DNA of 64,000 nt, taken from assembly GCA_963082975.1 (NCBI GenBank), contig OY720348.1:16054078-16118077 (forward strand), read 5' to 3'. Shown here one piece after another: positions 36,008-56,166 of the stretch. How positions within the stretch are numbered: position 1 is the first letter of the stretch; each line of letters opens with the position of its first letter. The DNA is from Labia minor (Eukaryota; Arthropoda; Insecta; Dermaptera; Spongiphoridae). A model generated the notes under the pieces. It saw only the letters and a list, made by a program, of their open reading frames with translations, was not told where the DNA came from and did not search any database. Both the position numbers and the translations under genes were made by a program.

Positions 36008-38004
36008 ATGGGAATAGGAAGAAGCAGAATTATAAATATGAATGGACCAGAAGCTGAACTTGTCAAACAATTCATTAGCAGTAATGAAATTGCAATTTTT
36101 TCAAAAAAAAATTGTCCATTTTGTAAAATGGCTAAGGAGGTTTGTAAAAATTTTATCTAAATTTTAAATATTTATTTTTATATTTTACTTATTACTTGCA
36201 GGTCTTTGAAAAATTAAATAAGAATTATAGATCAATGGAATTGGATGAAAGACATGATGCTTCTGAGATCCAAGATGTTTTAGGAGAAATAACTGGAGCC
36301 AGAACGGTATTATCATATTTTTATTAATATTTTATAATTTATTTATTTTATATTTTAATTAGTACATTAAAAGAAATAACATTAACCTACATGTAAGTAT
36401 TTTAAAAATCAATAATGAAATTTACTATAACCATAATGACGTGATCATATTTTCATAACCTGAATTAATGTTTTTTGGTATATATTTAAGACCCCCTACA
36501 CCTCGCAGAATTTGATGAAACTTCGCCAGTTGATTCTTTGATTAATTCTAAGAAACTTTTTCCTTAGGCATTTCTTGGGAGAACTTCTAGTTTTCGAGAT
36601 AAAAAGGATTAAAGATTGAATATCAATCCATTGATATCCCATTTAGCTACCATGTCTTATCAGGTTGACCAGCAGAGAGCGCGACTAATTTTCGGTTTTT
36701 TCAGTTCGGATTGTATATAGAAAAATTAAAAAATTAATTAATTAAATAATTTTCCTATATCCAAGCAGAACAGAAAAAACCAAAAATTAGTGAATATGTG
36801 AATAATTAGTGAATTAGTCAATGAAAATTTCTTAATGACTGCACATTTCGACATTCATAACCATCTAATTGATATTCAATCTTTAATCCTTTTTATCTCG
36901 AAAACTAGAAGTTCTCCCAAGAAATGCCTAAGGAAAAAGTTTCTTAGAATTAATCAAAGAATCAACTGGCGAAGTTTCATCAAATTCTGCGAGGTGTAGG
37001 GGGTCTTAAATATATACCAAAATCACCTCTCACAGTATAACATTATAATAATTAATTATAATAAATAAAATCAATCAAAATAATTAAACATACTCTATCT
37101 AAGGAATAGAATGTTTACAATCACTAACATTTATATTTAAATAGGATTACATTTTCTTATTAATCATTTAAATTTGACAAAAATGAGCTTTCCGTTGTGA
37201 TCCATTGAATGATAATTAAAAATATTTATAATTGATTTGTAACTCACTAACGACTTATTAATCAGTTTATTAATAGTAGAGTTTTGTAATAAAATAATCT
37301 TTAGCCATTCACCCACTTGTGACCAACAACCCCAGAGATTCTCTCTTCCTCCATCTCCACTACCCTCAGGTTGAGTTAATTACTAATCAGTCAATTGCTC
37401 AACATAGCAAATGATCATATACCTGAACTTTTGTCGAAATCCTCATCATAACTTAACTTTCACCCATTTCAGTTAATAGCTCAAAGTAGTCAGTCAACAA
37501 TACTCATCATTGTTCGAATTCTTCCCAATCCCTTTATCTATTAACAGTGATTGTGATCTACTTGTACATTTACTCACAAATAAAGACTTCTACTTTTTCA
37601 TTGCTTTTTTTTCTATCTATAATATTTTCATTTTGATATTTCTCTTTCCCTATTCATATATATATATATAATGAATTGAATTACTATTTTTCTGACATTA
37701 ATGTACACTAGTATATTATTTTCGCGTTAACTATTAACCCATAGTAATTTTTATTTTTTTCTATTCTCTATTAATTTTAAACATTCATCATCGAACCTTA
37801 TTCTTTTTGTTATTTTTTAATCCTATACTATTTTCTGATACACCCCTCTCTTCAAAAAAATAATTTTTTAATATTCTCTATTTTATTTGTTTTTTTTACT
37901 CCTTCTAGGTTCCTCGTGTTTTTGTAAAAGGGAAATTTATTGGAGGTGGAAGTGATGTTAAACATTTGTATGAGAGTGGTGAGCTTTTACGTTTATTTGA
38001 TTAA
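36008..38004 (+). CDS. Glutaredoxin (dithiol, CPFC active site)
   Basis: Small thiol-disulfide oxidoreductase that uses glutathione to reduce protein disulfides and mixed disulfides (family knowledge). Exons: 36008-36139, 36202-36306, 37909-38004; 110 residues, TAA. The active site is C36-P-F-C39, preceded by the hydrophobic strand EIAIFSKK. The cis-proline TVP loop is at 79-81 (ARTVPRVFVKGKFIGG), and the GGGSD glutathione-binding turn is at about 91-95. Length is normal for the class I/dithiol family. CPFC rather than CPYC is a conservative change. No clear targeting peptide precedes the domain, so a cytosolic form is likely, although the MGIGRSRIINMNG start has a second Met at 11 and a Gly at 2 that could be lipidated. 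Donors are GTTTGT and GTATTA, acceptors TTGCAG and TTCTAG. Intron 2 (1.6 kb) contains a fold-back element. The gene converges on KANK, with 264 bp between stop codons. Confidence 0.93.
36472..37023. mobile_element. Long fold-back MITE in glutaredoxin intron 2
   Basis: Left arm GGTATATATTTAAGACCCCC ... GATAAAAAGGATTAAAGATT and right arm AATCTTTAATCCTTTTTATC ... GGGGGTCTTAAATATATACC are inverted copies over about 150 bp with few mismatches. A second, weaker pairing continues inwards (ACTAATTTTCGGTTTTTTC / GAAAAAACCAAAAATTAGT). There is no open frame. High arm identity suggests recent origin. Confidence 0.85.
37024..37908. other. Glutaredoxin intron 2, 3' part
   Basis: Rest of the 1.6-kb intron. 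It becomes pyrimidine-rich towards the acceptor. About 37,300-37,560 is somewhat less AT-rich, with no recognisable content. Confidence 0.5.
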
Positions 38005-38268
38005 AAATACATTAGCAATATAAAAATCATTTCTCTATATATATTTTTTAATTTTTTTTTTTTTTAAATATCATCATTTAATCAACATGTTAATTTATTT
38101 TGTACCTTCATTATTTAATATGTATTTTATCCTCCCTATTGTTATAAATATAAAAATAAATTAGTTATAAATTATTATTTTAAAAAAAAACATTGAATAA
38201 AATGATGTTAATTTATAAATAAAAAAAACAATCATAAATATATATATATATATTGGAATAATCGCATT
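38005..38268. other. Convergent 3' spacer between glutaredoxin and KANK
   Basis: 264 bp between the two stop codons. The plus strand has AATAAA at about 38,196, a candidate glutaredoxin polyadenylation signal. KANK must terminate within or beyond this spacer, so the two 3' UTRs probably lie close together or overlap. Confidence 0.5.
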
Positions 38269-48078
<9,810 letters not shown>

Positions 48079-48086
48079 TGGAGCTT

Positions 48087-50600
48087 CTGTAAATAAAGAA
48101 AAAATAATTAGAAATATATTAATATAACGGATCAACCAACCAACCTTTCCATCTATGAATATTATTATTATATATTTCATTAAATATATTAATTGTAAAT
48201 TTAAATTTTCTGTATAAAATAAAATAAAATAAAATAAACAATATTATATATATATATATAATATTTTGAATGAATATCATTAAAATTGCACTTTTAACGG
48301 TAGGATGGGGTGGGTGTATATACTCCATATGATAAAATTCAAAATAATTTATTTAAAAATAAAATTAATATAATTCTCTATCTTTTTTTAATAAACAAAT
48401 ATATATATTTTTTTTCATTATTTATTATTAAAATAAATAAATAAAATAAATATTGTTTTTTATTATATCCTTATAATCGTTTAACAAGGGAATGTGGGTA
48501 CGAGGGATGTCTAATTATTTTAGAATAGAAGAAAAATATATATCTTATATGGAAATAAAGTAAATATATGGTTTATTAATAATAAAAATTAAGTTGTACT
48601 TCGTAAATTTGTCATTTCGAAGAATCGTTTCGACCTCTCCGCTTTTTTCGAAAAAAAATATTTCCTTTTTCCCAACCTTTGATGAAAAGGCTATTTAAAA
48701 GAAGAAGAAAAAAAATTAAATCACTTAATAATTAATTAATTTATTAAAACTAATAAAATAAAAATAAACCTTAATTGTATAATTAATTGACAAAAGAAAT
48801 AAATAAAAAAAAAATGTATAAATACCTATTAACATTTTAATAGAAACAAGAAAATACTTTTAAATAAAAAAAAAGAAAAAAAATATAACTGATTTTGAGA
48901 TTGATTTCAGTTTTTTTTTATCATTTATGAGATATGGTTACAATAAACAGACCAAAAATAAACAGAATATATGATTGATAAGCATTATAAACTTAAATAT
49001 TAAATTTTATAATTTTGTCATTATTGATAATTTTAACCATATATAATTAATAATTTGTTTAAAATATCAAATATATAATATATATATATATATATATTTA
49101 GAATTTTATTAAATTATTTATAATTATCTTTTATAATAATTTTAAATTATTTAAGTTGTTGATTTTTTCATTATTAGATTTAAATATTATTATTATTAAA
49201 AGAAAATTTCTCACTACCTTTTTCAATAATAAATTAATTTTATATAGAATGAATGTTTATAGTGTAGTATTACTATAAACCAATAAACTATTTTAATAAC
49301 ACCTCTTGAATGCGTATATATCCGAAAGAATTGTAAAATAATCAAAATATTTTTCTTAAAATTCTAGATGTTATTAATTTAAAAAAAACCAATTTTTTAA
49401 TATAATTCAACTAGACTATAATAACTATAAAATAAAATTTATTTTCTATTAAAATATAATTTTACAATTGGTACTAATTATATAATTTAAAAGAAATAGG
49501 TGCACCTAAATAATATTTTGAATTAATTTATAATTAATATCTAAGAATAATTATAAAGGATAATATTTTAATAAAATATTTAATTAATTATTTTTTTTTA
49601 AGTAATCCAATTAATAGAATATATTTTCCGTTTTAAGAATTATTTTATTAAAAAAAAAAAATAAAATAAAATTATATAAATAAATCTCTAAGGTCTTAAT
49701 TAAATTCTATAAATCGATGAGATTTCAAAGTAATACCTTATATGTTTATTATTTCTAAATGAAGAAATGAGCATTTGGATAAATTTAGAATCAAGTCATC
49801 TCCTATGGACACCAAAAATACACATATATATATGTACAATATAAAAAAAAAACATTCTAAATATATACACCGAGATGGAAAGAGATAGTTTCTCAAAAGG
49901 ACTTTTAACAGATGAATAAATCGAGAATGTTTTAGAAATTGTTAATTTTCCTATCGGATAATTGAATAAATATCGACAAATTCAACAGGTGTAGGTGACA
50001 AAACCTACAGGTGATATTATGGATAGTTAGCTGGTCCATGGAATGTTTTAACCTAAATTTCTTTTATAAATGTATCTTGTATTTTAATAGTAATATATAT
50101 ATTTTAAAAGAAAGACGCTAATTTATTAGAAATATTTATTGAAAGAATAAACACTACTGTGGTAATTAATTTAGAATAAAGTATTATTATTTTTGAATAG
50201 ATATTTTTTATAAAGGATTCGGTTTTATTTTTCATTTCTATCTAATTAAAAGATAACTCTACATAATTCATAGAATGTCAGTGTTAATAAAGAAATAAAA
50301 TATTAAATAGTTAATTATTATTAATTATTGTAAAATTAACTCACCTACCAGTTATTTTTTTTTTTTACTAATCAATCACCAAATAAAAAGGATTTTTTTT
50401 GAATTTGTAATAATTTCTCCCACACAAAACTGATTTGATCTTGTTGAATGATTTATAATTAATGATAACTGAAAATAAAAGTGCAGATTTTCATTTACGA
50501 GTTTGTGTGTGTGTATCAGTGTGTATGTATGTGTATATATATATGGAAAAGAAGAGGAGAGAGTAGAGAGAAAAGAGTAGAGAGAAAAAATGAACGACAA
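48087..50600. other. AT-rich region upstream of first KANK coding exon
   Basis: The first coding exon opens with a splice acceptor (AG at 48088/48087), so KANK 5' UTR exon(s) lie somewhere upstream. I see no assignable exon here. TA tracts occur at about 48,247-48,262 and 49,078-49,097, and a short inverted pair GTAGGT/ACCTAC at about 49,990-50,015. Confidence 0.5.
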
Positions 50601-50830
50601 ATCGGTTGAGAGGCAAATAGAAGAAACTTTCCCTTTCAGTCTTTGCAGCCAAGCCTGTTAGGTAAAAAGGTGGGGAGTGGGTGGTGGGGGGAGGGGCTTC
50701 TCCCTTTGGAAGTCAAGGTTACCTGATGCACACCTGCAAAAAAAAGTCAATGATTAGAATTTCATTCGGGATTGGAAGAATGCAGCCGGACTTTCTCTGC
50801 AGCATCCCCACTCTAAGCACAATTTTCATT
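50600..50830 (-). promoter_or_regulatory. GC-richer island, candidate KANK promoter
   Basis: One of the few unassigned GC-richer stretches in this part of the window. On the minus strand it carries CACCACCCACTCCCC, a CACCC-box/GC-box-like run, followed by pyrimidine-rich sequence. It lies about 2.5 kb upstream of the KANK coding start in the right orientation. Position and composition are the only evidence; it could also be a decayed repeat. Confidence 0.22.
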
Positions 50831-53800
50831 ATACTCGTATGTAGGTATAACAAACGTTTTGTAGATAAAATAATACAATAATAAATATAAATTTTTAATT
50901 AATAAAAATTAAAATTATATAAAAATGATTCATTGAACAAATAAATGAAAAAAAAATAACATAGATTAAATCATCATTAAAAATACAACCTCTAATTAAA
51001 TATTTGAGTAAAAAGGATGGAGGAAGGAGAACCTATTTTGGATTTCGATCTTATCCACCGACAAACCAAAGGGGAAAAAAAGAAAAAAAAACAACCCACA
51101 ACGTATTGATCATCTAATCATAATAAATTACTCCCTGAAGAGAATATAATATTAATAATTAATAAGATAAATATAAAAATAAAAGGAAAAGTTAAAAGAG
51201 AGAGAAAATTCAATACAATATTTATTTAAAAAAAATATATAATAAAATTATAATTTAAATTAGAATATAAATTAATCTTTCATTGACATTTGATAATCAC
51301 ATACTTTTATTAAATTTTTCTATTTCATATACTTACTTTTGTAAAAAAAACTTGAAAATTGATTATATATTAATTCTTAAAAATATATTATTAACTAACT
51401 ACAATTTATTCGTATTATAAAAATATTTATATAAGTTCTTAATTAATTTAAATTAATAATAGTTCCCTAAAACGCAATTTCATTGGATATATATATATAT
51501 GAAATATTATTAGAACTGATTAAAAATAATATATATATATATATATATATATATTTGAATTCTTAAAGATAAGACAATTTCAGGGACAGCCTCTAGATGA
51601 CATTGAAGATACCGTTTATTAAATCTGCAACAGATAATTAATAGTCGGGGTGAATTTTATTAAATCCCTAGTCCTAGTTACCACTATAATAATTTCTTAA
51701 TCGATAAATGAATATAGATATAATTAAATTAAAATTTAGTAATTTATATTTTGTAGAATATTAATTAATTTTATATAGAATATTAAGTACTTATTAAAGT
51801 AACCGGGATAAAGTAAACAAAATATCAATGGACAAATCACCGAAGAGGTGGAAATAAGGTTCATACACACCCAATTATCCCAATTAAAAATAGGAGCTAT
51901 GGCAAGGCACAGAACCGGCTGACGATTTGAAATAAATTAATTTCCAAACAACTTTATATAAATATAAAGTATCAAAAAAAAAAAAAATATTTTTAAAACA
52001 TGAATTAAAATGACTAAATGATATGATCTTGATTTTTATTTTTGGTTTAATTACTCAATTATTAATTACTACTATATTTTAAGTGAAATATTTTCCGACA
52101 ATGAATATAAAATTAATACTTTGTAAACTACCACTTCATATAGATGGAAAGACGGGCAGATATGTAAAGATCTCCACATATGAAATTTGGTGTGATAACA
52201 ATACCTTCCCTTCCTATCGTCGGTCGGTAAAAAGGATTTTTTTTTTTATATTTTATAAAAATCAATGTTAGAAACCATTTAATTGTTGACATGTATTTTT
52301 ATGAAAGTATATTTTAGATATAGTTTGATTTTACAACGATTTTACATAATTTGCATTTACAAAGAATGGTCGATAATTGGTTTTCGTATAGTGTTACTAA
52401 TTATGTGTAAATTAATATGAAACTAAAAATTCATATACCTTTTTTTATTAATGAACTAAATAAAATTAATTTAAATTTTTTTTTATTATAATATTATATT
52501 TTAAATGAAATGTTTATTTAAATATATATTTCCATTAAATTTATTCATACGTTTAATAATTATTTAAAATTCTCATTAATAACTAAATTAAGATATTACT
52601 TTAATGAATATTATGATAATATCGATTCGTGAATTTGAACAAAATAATTAATTATTTTTTATAATTAAAAAAATTATATCTTAATAAGAAAATAAATTAG
52701 CACTTGAAAAAAAAAATTTGTTCAAATTTTTTTTTAAAATTTAGGATTAATATATAATATATTCATATATATAAAAAAATAAGGTGTACGACATTTTTTA
52801 ATATACTCTACCAAGAATTTCAAAATATATAAATCAAATTCATGACATTATTTGCCTCACTTTTGATAGGACAGAGATGAAAAATGAGTGGTAAATTTAT
52901 TTTTATATGATTCATCCACATTATATATAAAATCGAATTGGTAAACAACATACCAAATTTAATGTTTCATGGTGTAAGTGTCACAAAATAAAATTTAATT
53001 TGTTAAAAAAAAAAAAATTATATTTGACTAGAAATATCTTTTGAAATACTTACACCTTGAAAATTTTTGATATTGTTTCATTTTGAGCCAACACTACATT
53101 ACATTTATTGAAAACATTGAATGATTTATGAATGTTCATTTTTTTAACTATTATATATTGTAGTAAGAAAGTGAAGGAAAGAGCCTGTATTTGTTTAGAT
53201 AGCGTTTTAATTCAATCAGTGAGTGTGAGGGTAAATTGACTAAAGCATTGATCTCAGGCTTCCGTTATCCCCGTAGTTGAATGCATAATAACATGTACAA
53301 AAAATTTTCAATAGTTGTCAAAAATGACTAATTTTTATAACTCTAATAATATAATTAATAAATTTGTTGAAATAAAAGCCTGAAAAAGTGTGAATTAATT
53401 GAAATTTAATATACATCTACATTCTAATTTCGTTTTCTTTTTTATTTTCTCACATTAATTAATTAGTTTTTATACAGCATTATTTATGTTGTTATAGTTG
53501 TGTATTGCTGCGTAGAATAATTAATAAAGCCTTCAAATAATTCCAAGAAAAGTAAGACAGACATTAATATAACACTTTTACATTTAATTAATCAAATTAT
53601 TATTTATTATAATAAAAAATTTTAGCTAAATATTTTAAAAGTAATTTTTTAAACAGTGTTGGTTCACCTTGAAACATTTGTTCTGCTACAAAAACCGTAT
53701 TTGGTACGATAGGAATATTTTTTTTTTTGGTACGTCAAAATCTATTGCACATTTGACGTAAAATAAATACTATATATACTCGAATATGTATCACATACGG

Positions 53801-54400
53801 ATTTTGTCACAATTAAAACAGACTGATTATTATTTTACCAATTTAAATATAATAAAAATGATTTAGTTCTTTAATTATATGTAAATATCTAGGCATATTT
53901 TGTCAATTTGTGAATAAATATTAAAAACTTCCATGTCTAGCGAGAGGTGATGTAGAATAAAAAAAGAATGATTATCTGAAACACAATATACTAAGTTTTT
54001 TCATTTTTTTTTTAATTATTATTTAATTCTTAAAGACAACTGCAATCCTATTTCTTTAAACGTATTAATTGAATTGAAATGGTATAAATAATTTATAATA
54101 ATTATAAATTAATAATTTTTACATAATTTGTTTGGATAAATTTAATTTTAATTTACATTTGAAAAAATGTGGGTGATGTTAAATAAAAATTAAATTATGA
54201 CCATATATTTATGTCAAACGTAGATGAAGCAGTTGCTTGGCATTGCTGTGGATGTCCATATATTTCAACAATATTCATTATAAAATTATTTTACAGAAAA
54301 AAAATATTTACATAAAATCATTATTTGAAATTATCATAACTTTATATTATAAAATTAAATGGATAAGATCTTTTCTTAAGTTTCATGATTATCATATATA
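50831..54400. other. AT-rich intergenic block
   Basis: No gene is seen. Microsatellites lie at about 51,529-51,554. Two less AT-rich pieces (51,570-51,680 and 51,800-51,930) and one at about 53,170-53,290 may be repeat fragments that I cannot name. Confidence 0.55.
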
Positions 54401-54439
54401 TGTTGGTTTAGGTTTCCGTGAATGTTATTGTTATTATTA

Positions 54440-54888
54440 CTATCAGATATAATCACGTATTTTTGTGAGATTGTTTTCTCGACGTTTCGGCACCCATTTT
54501 GGCGCCATCTTCAAGAGATTATTTAGGTGGGAATATTTTTTGGATTTTGGGTCTTAGTCTGTGTGACCAAGGGTTAATATAGGGATTTTGGGTTGATAGG
54601 TTGGATGGTTTTGTACAATAGCCCGAGGCCCCAACTACGGTACTGACGTGTGCCAGGGTCAGGATTGCCCAGGATTCTTCGGAGCTCTCAGCAACGCAGT
54701 GAGTACAAAACCATCCAACCTACCAACCCAAAATCCCGATATTAACCCTTGGTCACAGACTAAGATCCAGAATCCCAAAAATATTCCCACCTAAATAATT
54801 TATTGAAAATGGCGCCAAAATGGGTGCCGAAACGTCGAGAAAACAATCTCACAAAAGTATGTGATTATATCCCTGATAAATCTGATAG

Positions 54889-54890
<2 letters not shown>
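54440..54890. repeat. Large palindrome, ~180-bp arms, GAAACGTCG motif on both
   Basis: Left arm 54,440-54,616 and right arm 54,703-54,890 are inverted copies with few differences (TTGGATGGTTTTGTAC / GTACAAAACCATCCAA; ATTTTGGCGCCATCTT). The loop of about 86 bp is the least AT-rich part. Each arm read outwards carries GGCGCCAAAATGGGTGCCGA followed by AACGTCG; GGCGCC and GGTGCC flank a short loop. The layout resembles Penelope-like pseudo-LTRs with hammerhead-like cores. Confidence 0.75.

Positions 54891-54892
<2 letters not shown>

Positions 54893-54926
<34 letters not shown>
54893..54926. repeat. (TA)n microsatellite between two palindromes
   Basis: TA tract exactly between the large palindrome and its diverged relative. 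Confidence 0.9.
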
Positions 54927-54929
<3 letters not shown>

Positions 54930-55236
54930 CGTTTAGGTTTCCGTAAAAGCTTTTATAATTATGAGGAATTATTTCAGGGTTATTTTTACGTTTAATTGTG
55001 ATATTTTAGTCTCACCGTTTCGGCATCCATTTAGGCTCTATTTTAAGCGAGTATTATAGGAGGGAATTTGTGGAATTCTTGGTCTTAGTCTGAGTGACCA
55101 AGAGTCATAGAGAGATTTTTGGGTTGATTGGACGGGTGAATTTTTCTCTTGAGGCAGAAACGTCGAAACTCAAATCTCACAATTAAACATGAAAATAACC
55201 CAGAAATAACTTCTCATAATATATATATATATATAT
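54927..55236. repeat. Second, diverged palindrome of the same family
   Basis: Starts with TTTAGGTTTCCGT as does the sequence just left of the first palindrome (54,408). Inverted arms: GAGGAATTATTTCAGGGTTA (left) and TAACCCAGAAATAACTTCTC (right). The CGTTTCGGC and GCAGAAACGTCG motifs sit at equivalent places, and CTTAGTCTGWGTGACCAAG is shared with the first copy. It ends in a TA tract. Confidence 0.65.
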
Positions 55237-55353
55237 AATTATTTATTTTATTACAAAAATAAAGTAAAAAATTAAAAGTAAATTATTAAGATAAACAAAA
55301 GAAATTTATATTAAGATATGTGTTTTTAATTTATATTAGTTTTAAATTTTTAG

Positions 55354-55870
55354 TTATATACGAGAGCAGTAGCCAATCAGTTTGTGACTTTTAGAATTTC
55401 CCGTCTCTTAAATGAAATGGCAACCCTTCTCCTATCAGTTAACTCCTGTCGAAATTTGAACCAGCTGGTCTTTTTAGTTTTTGTTTAACATCCATTAAGA
55501 GCAGATTATCTCGTGATTTGAGAAGAAAATGGAAAACAGTGGATTTCCATGAAAATCCATGAATTGGGATACGAATTGCTCCCTAATCCGTCCTATTCTC
55601 CGAATTTAGCCCCGAGTGACTATTCCTTGTTTCCGAACCTAAAGAAATGGCTCGGTGGAAAGAGATTTGACTCCAACGATGAAATTATCTCACAAACATT
55701 CGATGTCCTCGACAAATCTTATTTTTTGGAAGAGATAAAAAAATTGGAGAAACCTTGGTCGAAGTGTATAGAGCTCAAAGAAGACTACGTTGAAAAATAA
55801 AATAATTTTTTTACCCAAAAACCTGTGTTTCATTCAAAAAGTCATGGACTTATTGACCTGCCCTCGTATA
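55354..55870 (+). mobile_element. Internally deleted mariner, transposase C-terminus
   Basis: Inverted ends TATACGAGAGCAG and CTGCCCTCGTATA. An open frame at 55,549-55,800 reads NPSYSPNLAPSDYSLFPNLK and KKWLGGKRF to a TAA, the mariner region around the third catalytic Asp and the C-terminus. The first Asp of that block is Asn (SPN instead of SPD), so it would be inactive. The N-terminal half is absent. Confidence 0.85.
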
Positions 55871-56166
55871 ACTATTAAGAAATTTAAATATATTTTATTT
55901 ATATAGTATAAATATAAAATTAATTAAGGTTTATAAAGAATATGAGAAATATATTTTAAAATAAATATTTATATAATTAAAATACTATGCTTTATATATA
56001 TATAATATTATATAAAGATATATAGAAATATTTATGTTCAACAGATAAAATAAAATAAAATTTGAAAAATTATATTAAGAAAATATTTTTTTTTAGATAT
56101 TTTAAAAAAATAATAAATAAAAAAAAAAATAAACATTTCTAAAAATAAAAGTAAACAGACTGAAAC

